Shown here piece after piece: positions 25,008 through 32,217 of a DNA stretch of 44,572 bases (positions within the stretch are counted from its first letter, which is position 1; each line of letters opens with the position of its first letter). Where the stretch lies: assembly GCF_020889685.1 (NCBI RefSeq), contig NZ_JACMYO010000059.1, positions 1-44,572 of the forward strand, given 5' to 3'. This DNA comes from Bradyrhizobium oropedii. Its GTDB lineage: Bacteria > Pseudomonadota > Alphaproteobacteria > Rhizobiales > Xanthobacteraceae. Below the pieces are notes generated by a model that saw only the letters and a list, made by a program, of their open reading frames with translations, ran no database searches and was not told the DNA's origin. The translations under genes were made by a program, and so were the position numbers.

Positions 25008-25102
25008 TGTGCCCGGAATTTGATCGTCACCACATCAAGCCCGGGCACGAGGGCGTTCCTGCTACCCAGGGCAATTTTCAATTGATGCATCGGAGAGGTC
25101 AT

Positions 25103-25402
25103 ATGGCCGGGCTCAAGGCCGTTGCAGCCGCCGTGCTGCTGGTGGGAATGACGTTCACGCCGGTGGCGGCCCAGATATCGGAGCCGGCACTTTTTGACGC
25201 CCAGAATCCGGGGCGGAGTGCGATCAACGGCGGTGCTCTCACGCCATGGGGCGAGGCGCAGGCGGCGCAGCGCAGCGGCAACCCGGAGAACGCCTACGGC
25301 GCCATCCCGCCGGCACCGTCCTCTTGCGCCCGTTATCGTTCGTTCGACCCGGCGTCCGGCACCTTCCTTGGCCGCGACGGTCGCCGTCATCCCTGCCAAT
25401 AG
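25103..25402 (+). CDS. BA14K-like secreted protein
   Basis: A 99-residue exported protein. CGGAGAGG at 25090-25097 sets ATG 25103. Residues 1-22 form a signal peptide (AVAAAVLLVGMTFTPVAA). The C terminus, SCARYRSFDPASGTFLGRDGRRHPC, has the pattern of BA14K-type proteins of Rhizobiales: Cys, R-Y-R-S-F/Y-D-P, G-T-F/Y-L-G, then G-R-R-H-P-C, with two Cys that could bond. BA14K is a Brucella immunoreactive, lectin-like protein; the role here is not known. It stands alone between the sox pair and the permease. Confidence 0.72.
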   Translation: MAGLKAVAAAVLLVGMTFTPVAAQISEPALFDAQNPGRSAINGGALTPWGEAQAAQRSGNPENAYGAIPPAPSSCARYRSFDPASGTFLGRDGRRHPCQ

Positions 25403-25537
25403 GGGCGCGGTACCCCGGTTGGTGGTGGATAAGGGCTCCGGCCGTCGCCATCCGCGCGAACGACCTGACGTTGGGCGCGTTATAGTCCACTGATCGCGTC
25501 GGGTCCCGCCGGGCCCGAGCGGCGGAGGGCATCTGGC

Positions 25538-27034
25538 GTGACGGACACCCTGGCTGGCTTCTGGGATCGAAAGTCGACCTCCGAGCTGTTGCGGGAGGCG
25601 GCACGGGCCGACGGCGACGCGGAGACGCCGGTCTTCAAGCGCTCGCTGTCGGCGTTGCAGCTGGTCACGCTCGGCATCGGCGGCATCATCGGCGCCGGCA
25701 TCTTCGTGCTGACCGGGCACGCGGCGGCCGCCAATGCCGGTCCCGCCGTCACGCTCTCCTTCATGCTTGGTGCCGTCGCCTGCGCCTTCGCCGGCCTGTG
25801 CTACGCCGAGATGGCGTCGACCGTGCCGATCTGCGGCAGCGCCTACACGTATGCCTATGCCACGCTCGGCGAACTGATCGCATGGATCATCGGCTGGGAC
25901 CTGATCCTCGAATACGCGGTCGGCGCGATCGCGGTCTCGGTCGGATGGTCCGGCTATTTCGTCAGCTTCATGCGCGATTTCGGCATCAATCTGCCGCAGC
26001 AATTCACCTCGGCGCCGCTCGCCTACGACGCCAACAGCGGTGCGTGGTCGTCGACCGGTGCGGTGGTCAACATCCCGGCGATGGCGATCATCGCCTTCGT
26101 CACCGCGCTGCTCGTGGTCGGCATTCGCGAGTCCGCGCGCTTCACCAGCTTCGTCGTCGTGGTCAAGCTCGTCGTCATCGCGCTGTTTCTCGCCACCGCG
26201 GCCTCCTCGGTGACGCTCGCGAACTGGGTGACGTCGAGCAATCCGGAGGGCTTGCTGATTCCGCCGAATGCCGGTCCGGGCGTGTTCGGCTGGTCCGGCG
26301 TGATCCGTGGTGCAGCGGTGGTGTTCTTCGCCTATATCGGCTTCGACGCAGTCTCGACTGCCGCACAGGAAGCGAAGGTGCCGGAGCGCGACATGCCGAT
26401 CGGCATTCTCGGCTCGCTGGTCGTCTGCGCCGCGCTCTATGTCGCGGTCGGCTTCGTGCTGACCGGTATCGTGCCGTATGATCGGCTCAGCGTGCCCGAT
26501 CCGATCGCGGTCGGTATCGATGCCGTTGGCATCGGTTGGCTCGGTCCGTTCATCAAGCTCGGCATCCTGTTCGGACTGACATCCGTGATCCTCATCATGC
26601 TGCTGGCGCAGCCGCGGATCTTTCGCGCCATGGCGCATGACGGGTTGCTGCCGGGCTTTGCCGCAAAGATCCATCCGCGCTTCCGGACTCCCTACGTCTC
26701 GACCGTCTTCTCCGGCACCATTGCCGCGGTCCTCGCGGGCCTGCTGCCGATCGGGCTGGTCGGCGAACTGGTCTCGATCGGGACGCTGTTCGCGTTCACG
26801 GTGGTCTCGATCGGCACGCTGGTGCTGCGCGTGCGCGATCCGGAACTGCCGCGGCCGTTCAAGGCGCCCGCAATTTGGCTGGTGGCCCCGGCGGCCGCTG
26901 GAACCTCGCTGTTCCTGATGTTCGGCCTGCCGCTCGACACCTGGATCAGGCTCGCGGTGTGGCTGGTGATCGGGCTTGTGATCTATGCGGCCTATGGTCG
27001 ACGTCACAGCCGGCTGCGAGCGAGCGGCGCATAA
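25538..27034 (+). CDS. APC-superfamily amino-acid permease (cationic type)
   Basis: A 498-residue inner-membrane permease. GTG 25538 follows GGAGGG at 25524-25529 with 8-nt spacing. The cytosolic start (MTDTLAGFWDRKSTSELL) leads to the APC signature LVTLGIGGIIGAGIFVLTG in helix 1, CYAEMASTVPICGSAYTYAYATLGEL around helix 3, and FFAYIGFDAVSTAAQEAKVPERDMPIGI in helix 6; 12 or more helices are visible. This pattern matches the YfnA/CAT-like cationic amino-acid transporters. The last 95 or so codons recur as a damaged copy at 29151-29441 on the far side of the porin gene. A strong hairpin follows the gene. Confidence 0.92.
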   Translation: MTDTLAGFWDRKSTSELLREAARADGDAETPVFKRSLSALQLVTLGIGGIIGAGIFVLTGHAAAANAGPAVTLSFMLGAVACAFAGLCYAEMASTVPICGSAYTYAYATLGELIAWIIGWDLILEYAVGAIAVSVGWSGYFVSFMRDFGINLPQQFTSAPLAYDANSGAWSSTGAVVNIPAMAIIAFVTALLVVGIRESARFTSFVVVVKLVVIALFLATAASSVTLANWVTSSNPEGLLIPPNAGPGVFGWSGVIRGAAVVFFAYIGFDAVSTAAQEAKVPERDMPIGILGSLVVCAALYVAVGFVLTGIVPYDRLSVPDPIAVGIDAVGIGWLGPFIKLGILFGLTSVILIMLLAQPRIFRAMAHDGLLPGFAAKIHPRFRTPYVSTVFSGTIAAVLAGLLPIGLVGELVSIGTLFAFTVVSIGTLVLRVRDPELPRPFKAPAIWLVAPAAAGTSLFLMFGLPLDTWIRLAVWLVIGLVIYAAYGRRHSRLRASGA

Positions 27035-27077
27035 GGCCGCGTTCCCAAGCCCGTCCATCGCAGCGGTCGACCCGGCT

Positions 27078-27110
27078 GCCTCATTAGCTCATTAGCAGAG
27101 CTGATGAGGC
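27078..27110 (+). terminator. Long hairpin after the permease gene
   Basis: GCCTCATTAGCTC (27078-27090) and GAGCTGATGAGGC (27098-27110) form a 13-bp stem with a single G-U pair and a 7-nt loop. It begins 43 bp after the permease stop. The stem is strong, but the following CTATCAGAACAATT is not a clear U-tract. It separates the permease from the porin promoter region (27111-27281), in which I see no other clear element. Confidence 0.6.
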
Positions 27111-27281
27111 CTATCAGAACAATTCGTAAGGCCCCGGTACATCCATCCGCTAGGCTGTTTTCGCGCTTTCAGAATCGGTGAGGAATGGGCGGACCCTCGG
27201 GGCATTGGAGGGTGTGTCGAAGGCGCTGAGCGACCGAGCGATCCGTGGCCTTTCCTGACATACGTGAACTTGGGGGTTAAC

Positions 27282-28856
27282 ATGAAAATTTCGAACAGCT
27301 TTATCCTCGGCTCGGTGGCGGTTCTCGTCGCAGCCGGGGGAGCCAAGGCGGCCGACCTTCCGGTCAAGGCCAAGGCGATCGAGTATGTGAAGGTTTGCTC
27401 GCTCTATGGTCCAGGGTTCTACTACATCCCGGGCACCGACACTTGCATCAAGCTGGGCGGCTACCTGCGCGTCGACGTCCTGGCGAACTCGAACATTGAC
27501 AACACCGGCAACACTTCGGGCGCCGCTGGCGCGCGGAACCGCTTCACCAACGGCTACACCTGGCGTTCGCGTGAAGACCTGAACATCGATACGCGCACTG
27601 CGACCGAGTACGGCGTGGTGCGCACCTTCTTCGATGCGACGTTCAACTGGACCTCGGACACCTACGCCGGCAACGGCGTTGGCGGCACCGTCTATTCGCC
27701 GATCGCCGGCGTTCAGGCGCCGAACAACGCCAATACGGGTGCGGTTGCGGCTGGTACGGTCGGCGTCTACTACGCCTTCATCCAGTTCGCCGGCTTCACC
27801 ATCGGTAAGGCGGTCTCGCAGTTCTCGGCTCCGTGGGCCAACTATCCGGGCAACAACTTCGACGGTCTCGTCGGCGGCGGCGGCACGGTCACGGGTGTGA
27901 ACCAGTTCACCTACACCGCTGAGTTCGGCAACGGCGTGTCGCTGTCTCTGTCGGCTCAGGATCAGACGGCCTACTATCAGGCTGGTGTGGCCAATCTTGG
28001 CGCCCTCAGTCCGATCGGCGCCGCTATCGGTGCCACCGGTCCTTTCGGCGCGAGCGACTATGCCGGCACGATTGCTCCGGACTTCGTCGCGATGCTGCGT
28101 GTCGACCAGGCTTGGGGACTGTTCCAGGCTTCGTTCGCGGCGCATGATAACCATGCGGCTTACTACGGCGGCACTGAGTTGACCGGTCATCCGGACGACA
28201 GGTGGGGCTGGGCTGGTCAATTGGCCTTGTCGATCAAGAACATCCCGACCGGACCGGGCGACACCATCAACATGCAGGGTGTGTATACGGACGGTGCGAC
28301 CCGCTACAACATCCAGGACCTCGCCGGTTCGGCAGGCCAGAATACCATTTTTGGCGGCACCAATCTGGCTGGCGCCTATCAGAGCGTAGGGTTCGGCGTT
28401 GCGCCCGACTCGGTGTTCGCGACCGGAACACAGCAGCAGCTGGTTAAGACCTGGGGCTTCCGCGGTGCATACGTGCACAACTGGAACCCGTACTGGAACA
28501 CGTCGATCTACGGTGCTTATGCGGCTGTTATGTACAACGACACGGCCAAGACGCTCATCTGTGGTGTTGGCGGCGTCGGTGGTTCGCTCCGGAGCGCACT
28601 TAATCCCGCGGGCGGCGGAGCTGCTATGACTACCTGCAACCCCGACTACAACATCGCGCAGATCGGTACGCAGACCCAGTGGACCCCCGTCAAGAACCTG
28701 ACCTTCTCGGCGGACTTGACCTACACCCATCTGGATCAGAAGAGCGCAGGTACAGTCGTGGCGCCCAGCACTCCTATCGGCAAGCCCGCAGCTTTGTACG
28801 AGCTGAAGGACCAGAATACGGTCCTCCTGCTCCTCCGCGCTCAGCGCAACTGGTGA
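27282..28856 (+). CDS. Major outer-membrane porin (Porin_2 family)
   Basis: A 524-residue trimeric-type porin of the alphaproteobacterial Omp2/Porin_2 family. ATG 27282 opens a signal peptide (MKISNSFILGSVAVLVAAGGAKA, cleaved before ADLPVKAK). The mature N terminus with VKVCSLYGPGFYYIPGTDTCIKLGGYLRVD is the family signature, the two Cys likely bonded, and GGYLRV is the first beta strand. The end ALYELKDQNTVLLLLRAQRNW has an aromatic last residue, although W is used in place of the usual F. Codon use and T-richness at third positions look more biased than in the neighbours, as expected of a highly expressed gene. It gives passive entry to small solutes. Confidence 0.93.
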   Translation: MKISNSFILGSVAVLVAAGGAKAADLPVKAKAIEYVKVCSLYGPGFYYIPGTDTCIKLGGYLRVDVLANSNIDNTGNTSGAAGARNRFTNGYTWRSREDLNIDTRTATEYGVVRTFFDATFNWTSDTYAGNGVGGTVYSPIAGVQAPNNANTGAVAAGTVGVYYAFIQFAGFTIGKAVSQFSAPWANYPGNNFDGLVGGGGTVTGVNQFTYTAEFGNGVSLSLSAQDQTAYYQAGVANLGALSPIGAAIGATGPFGASDYAGTIAPDFVAMLRVDQAWGLFQASFAAHDNHAAYYGGTELTGHPDDRWGWAGQLALSIKNIPTGPGDTINMQGVYTDGATRYNIQDLAGSAGQNTIFGGTNLAGAYQSVGFGVAPDSVFATGTQQQLVKTWGFRGAYVHNWNPYWNTSIYGAYAAVMYNDTAKTLICGVGGVGGSLRSALNPAGGGAAMTTCNPDYNIAQIGTQTQWTPVKNLTFSADLTYTHLDQKSAGTVVAPSTPIGKPAALYELKDQNTVLLLLRAQRNW

Positions 28857-29058
28857 ACTATCGCGGTTCGCGAGAGATCGCTTCGGAAAGTTGAGTTTTC
28901 AAACGTCTCATTGACCACAACCAAAAGAGGTGTTCCTTCCATCTTCAGTACGACCTCCGAAGCCTCCGGCATGCCCGCCAGGGGCTTTTCTCCGCCGTGT
29001 GCGCCCATCGCGACGCGATTGATGATTCAGCGGGCGGCGGCGTGATTTGATGATCCAG

Positions 29059-29146
29059 CGTAGCCCGCATGAGCGAAGTGATATGCGCGGATCTGGGCCC
29101 AGATTCGGAGCGAATCCCGGATGTCGCTTCGCTCATCCGGGCTACG
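29059..29146. repeat. Dispersed palindromic repeat (GTAGCCCG family)
   Basis: CGTAGCCCGCATGAGCGAAG (29059-29078) is the reverse complement of 29127-29146 with a single mismatch, giving 20-bp arms around a 48-bp centre. This GTAGCCCG-ATGAGCG form is a familiar intergenic palindrome in Bradyrhizobium and relatives, recalled rather than searched. The damaged permease copy begins immediately after the right arm. The rest of 28857-29058 shows no gene. Confidence 0.8.
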
Positions 29147-29150
29147 AAGA

Positions 29151-29441
29151 CTGCTGCTGCCGATCGGACTGGTCGGCGAACTCGTCTCGATCGGCACGCT
29201 GGTGCTGCGTGTGCGCGATCCGGAACTGCCGCGGCCGTTCAAAGCGCCCGCAATCTGGCTGGTGGCCCCGGCAGCCGCTGGAACCTCGCTGTTCCTGATG
29301 TTCGGCCTGCCGCTCGACACCTGGATCAGGCTCGCGGTGTGGCTCGTGATCTACGCGGCCTATGGCAGACGCCACAGTCGGTTGCGGGCAAGCGCTGAGC
29401 GGGGCGCTGCGCCTATAGTGCGCAAGCGAGCGGCCTGCTAG
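29151..29441 (+). pseudogene. Fragment of a second amino-acid permease gene (3' end copy)
   Basis: This stretch repeats the 3' end of the permease at about 26741-27026 with few base changes (PIGLVGELVSIGTL, then VLRVRDPELPRPFKAPAIWL, APAAAGTSLFLMFGLPLDTW). Two in-frame deletions separate it from the full gene: 33 bp between two copies of a GTCTCGATCGG-CACGCTG-type repeat, and 12 bp at the LVI-GLVI repeat. The frame is kept but ends in a different tail (AERGAAPIVRKRAAC). No start or first part of the gene remains; the left edge is the palindromic repeat. It is most simply a remnant of a tandem duplication or of recombination around the porin gene. Confidence 0.85.
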
Positions 29442-29502
29442 ATGTACGCGTTGAGATAGCACCGCAAGCCGCGACAAGTCGGCATTCCCCGGGGAGGCTC
29501 CC

Positions 29503-31239
29503 ATGCAAAACTCAACAGCGCACGCGCGGTGGATGGTCGCCGCGATTGTTTCGGTCGGCCTCATGTCGGCGGTGCCAGGTCGCGCGGCATCGGTCGCGCC
29601 GGTCGCTGCCGAGAACGGCATGGTGGTCTCGGCGCAGCATCTCGCAACGCAAGTCGGCGTCGAGGTGTTGAAGCGGGGCGGCAACGCCGTCGATGCGGCG
29701 GTTGCGGTCGGCTACGCGCTTGCGGTGGCCTATCCCGCCGCCGGCAATCTTGGTGGCGGCGGGTTCATGACCATCCAGCTTGCCGACGGCCGCAAGACCT
29801 TCCTGGATTTCCGCGAGACCGCGCCGAAGGGCGCCACCGCCAACATGTATCTCGACAAGGACGGCAACGTCGTCCCCGGCCTGTCGACCAAGGGACATCT
29901 CGCCGTCGGCGTGCCGGGCTCGGTGGCCGGGATGGAATATGCGCGCGAGAAATACGGCACGATGAAGCGTGCGGACGTGATCGCACCGGCGCTGCAGCTC
30001 GCCGAGGACGGCTTCGTGCTCGACCAGGGCGACGTCAGCATGCTGCAGACCTCGACCAAGGATTTTCAGGACGATCCGGCCTCGGCGGCGATCTTCCTGA
30101 ACAACGGCAAGCCGTTCCAGGTCGGCGAGCGGCTGACGCAGCACGAGCTTGCCGAGACGCTGCGCGAGATCAGCAAGCGCGGCACTGACGGTTTCTACAA
30201 AGGCTGGGTGGGCGCGGCCATCGTCGCTTCGAGCCAGGCCGGCAAGGGACTGCTGACGCAGGAGGATCTCGATAATTACAAGGTGCGCGAGCTCGCGCCG
30301 GTCGAATGCGATTATCGCGGCTACCACGTGGTCTCGGCGCCGCCGCCGAGCTCGGGGGGCGTTGTCATTTGTGAGATGCTGAATATCCTCGAGGGCTATC
30401 CGCTGAAGGAGCTCGGCTACCACTCCGCGCAGGCGGTGCATTACCAGATCGAGGCGATGCGCCACGCTTATGTCGACCGCAACAGCTATCTCGGTGATCC
30501 CGACTTCGTGAAGAATCCGCTCGACCGCCTGCTCGACAAGGACTATGCGGCGAAGATCCGCGCTGCGATCGATCCGGCCAAGGCCGGGGTGTCCAAAGAC
30601 ATCAAGCCCGGCGTTCCGCCGCACGAGGGCAGCAACACCACGCATTATTCGATCGCCGACAAGGACGGCAACGCGGTGTCGGTCACCTACACGCTGAACG
30701 ACTGGTTCGGCGCCAAGGTGACCGCGGCCAAGACCGGTGTGCTGCTCAATGACGAGATGGACGACTTCACCGCCAAGGTCGGCGTGCCGAACCTCTATGG
30801 CCTGGTGCAGGGGGAGGCCAATTCCATCGTCCCGGGCAAGCGCCCGCTGTCCTCGATGAGCCCGACCATCGTGACCAGGGACGGCAAGCCGGTGATGGTG
30901 TTGGGCACTCCGGGCGGTAGCCGCATTATCACGGCCGTGCTGCTGACAATGATCAACGCCGTCGACTACGGCATGAACGCGCAGGAAGCCGTCGACATGC
31001 CGCGCTTTCATCAGCAGTGGCTTCCGGAGCTGACCAACCTCGAGGACTACACGCTGTCGCCGGACACGCGGAAGATCCTGGAAGGGATGGGCCACAAGTT
31101 CGCTCCGCCGCAGCCGGCCAATCACCTCGCGGTCATCGTCATCGGCGCGCCGGCGCTCGGTGGTGAGCCGGTCGGCAACAACCGCTTCTATGGCGCGAAC
31201 GATCCGCGCCGTAACTCGGGGCTCGCTAGCGGCTACTGA
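29503..31239 (+). CDS. ggt: Gamma-glutamyltransferase
   Basis: A 578-residue periplasmic Ntn-hydrolase. The signal peptide is about residues 1-29 (WMVAAIVSVGLMSAVPGRAA). GGNAVDAAVAVGYALAVAYPAAGNLGGGGFM is the family start block. Autocleavage and catalysis use T379, the first Thr in SNTTHYSIADKDGNAVSVTYTLN, giving a large and a small subunit. PLSSMSPTIV and LGTPGGSRII line the substrate pocket. It removes or transfers the gamma-glutamyl group of glutathione and related compounds. GGGGAGG at 29490-29496 precedes ATG 29503. The gene is alone; it converges with the coiled-coil gene. Confidence 0.95.
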   Translation: MQNSTAHARWMVAAIVSVGLMSAVPGRAASVAPVAAENGMVVSAQHLATQVGVEVLKRGGNAVDAAVAVGYALAVAYPAAGNLGGGGFMTIQLADGRKTFLDFRETAPKGATANMYLDKDGNVVPGLSTKGHLAVGVPGSVAGMEYAREKYGTMKRADVIAPALQLAEDGFVLDQGDVSMLQTSTKDFQDDPASAAIFLNNGKPFQVGERLTQHELAETLREISKRGTDGFYKGWVGAAIVASSQAGKGLLTQEDLDNYKVRELAPVECDYRGYHVVSAPPPSSGGVVICEMLNILEGYPLKELGYHSAQAVHYQIEAMRHAYVDRNSYLGDPDFVKNPLDRLLDKDYAAKIRAAIDPAKAGVSKDIKPGVPPHEGSNTTHYSIADKDGNAVSVTYTLNDWFGAKVTAAKTGVLLNDEMDDFTAKVGVPNLYGLVQGEANSIVPGKRPLSSMSPTIVTRDGKPVMVLGTPGGSRIITAVLLTMINAVDYGMNAQEAVDMPRFHQQWLPELTNLEDYTLSPDTRKILEGMGHKFAPPQPANHLAVIVIGAPALGGEPVGNNRFYGANDPRRNSGLASGY

Positions 31240-31304
31240 TTGTCGTTGCATGATCGCGTGGTGGCGGCCGGGCAGGGCCGCAGCGGGCGAAAATCGGTGG
31301 TGCC

Positions 31305-31733
31305 TCAGGCGACGGCGCTCGACCTGCCGTCGTCGTGCCCGCTCGTCAGCAGCAGGCGCCGGCGGATCGCGTCCTCGACCAGGGCCAACGACTGCTTGGC
31401 TTCACGCGCCTCGGCTTCGGCGGCCTGGGCCCGGAATTCAGCCGCATCGAGCTGCTCCTGCTGGGACTCGATGCGCCGCCGGGCTTCTTCGAGCGCCCGC
31501 GACGCATCCCTCAGCTTGCGCTCGGTGGCAGCGATGATTTCGAGCTGCGCCTGTTCGGCAGCCTCGGCGCGGGCTTCCCCGGCGCGGGCCCTGTCCTCGA
31601 TACTGCGGAACAGGTCCGCCGCCTGATAGACGAGGTCCAAGGCTTCCGTGCCCATGGCCGACGTGGGCGGTCTTGGAAATCCGAGTACGGTCTGGTCGAC
31701 CGCAAAAGGCCGTTTAAATCCGCGCAGTGCCAT
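31305..31733 (-). CDS. Coiled-coil protein, unknown function
   Basis: A 142-residue protein dominated by one long coiled coil (about 45-125, charged Ala/Glu/Arg heptads such as AAEQAQLEIIAATERKLRDASRALEEARRRI). No membrane segment or enzyme motif is seen. The start is uncertain: ATG 31731-31733 has no clear ribosome site, and an internal ATG at 31650-31652 (MGTEALDLVYQAADL) is an alternative that removes 27 unstructured residues. It lies between ggt (convergent) and mrcA (divergent). A role as scaffold or partner of cell-envelope machinery is only a guess. Confidence 0.65.
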   Translation of the reverse strand: MALRGFKRPFAVDQTVLGFPRPPTSAMGTEALDLVYQAADLFRSIEDRARAGEARAEAAEQAQLEIIAATERKLRDASRALEEARRRIESQQEQLDAAEFRAQAAEAEAREAKQSLALVEDAIRRRLLLTSGHDDGRSSAVA

Positions 31734-31803
31734 GGAAATCAGCCCGTCGCGAGTTGCGTGTATGCCAACAACTTGCGGTAGTTATAGTTAACAAATCATT
31801 GAT

Positions 31804-31843
31804 CCGGTGGGCGCCGCGGCACTGTCCACCGGTTTTCTGGTGG
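31804..31843 (+). promoter_or_regulatory. Two mutually exclusive hairpins, one followed by TTTT
   Basis: CCGGTGG (31804-31810) pairs with CCACCGG (31826-31832), followed at once by TTTTCT, the shape of an intrinsic terminator. The same CCACC can instead pair with GGTGG (31839-31843). This sits in the 484-bp gap between the coiled-coil start and mrcA, about 375 bp before the mrcA ATG. It could be a leader attenuator or simply a palindromic patch. The rest of the gap shows no supported gene; GTTAACTATAAC on the leftward strand near 31785-31796 may belong to the coiled-coil gene's promoter. Confidence 0.35.
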
Positions 31844-32217
31844 ATGATTGCCCGCAACGGCAGCCGGGTAGGGAAAGCGTCGGTCCGTCCAGCACTTTCC
31901 TTTCGCAGCGCGCCCTCGGCGCAAGCACGGCGATCAAGGGGAGCAGGATTCGGCGAGGCGTGCGCGAATCGAGCGGCGCTATAGCGCATGGTGGACGCAG
32001 CCGCGCCCGGGGGCTCGCCAGGCCGGGCCAGGCCGGGAAGGTCTGCTGATTTGGCTGCGCGCGCGAGCCGGGCTCTATGGCATAAGTTTGACGCCTGGCG
32101 CGCTTTAATTATCCGGTGCTGAATTGCAGGTCACGGGAGCGACCGATATACCGGGCGGCCTAAGTGGCACGCAGCGCGCTCAGAACGAGCGACGTATTCG
32201 CCACGGAAATCTGGTCG

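Noticed and set aside
24797..27058. A 753-codon open frame on the reverse strand across the permease
   Set aside because: It is antisense to the well-supported permease and cytochrome genes, is Arg/His/Asp-rich and low in complexity, and shows no domain; such frames arise in GC-rich DNA.
27150..28730. A 526-codon reverse-strand frame opposite the porin
   Set aside because: The porin on the other strand has a signal peptide and family signatures; the reverse frame has none.
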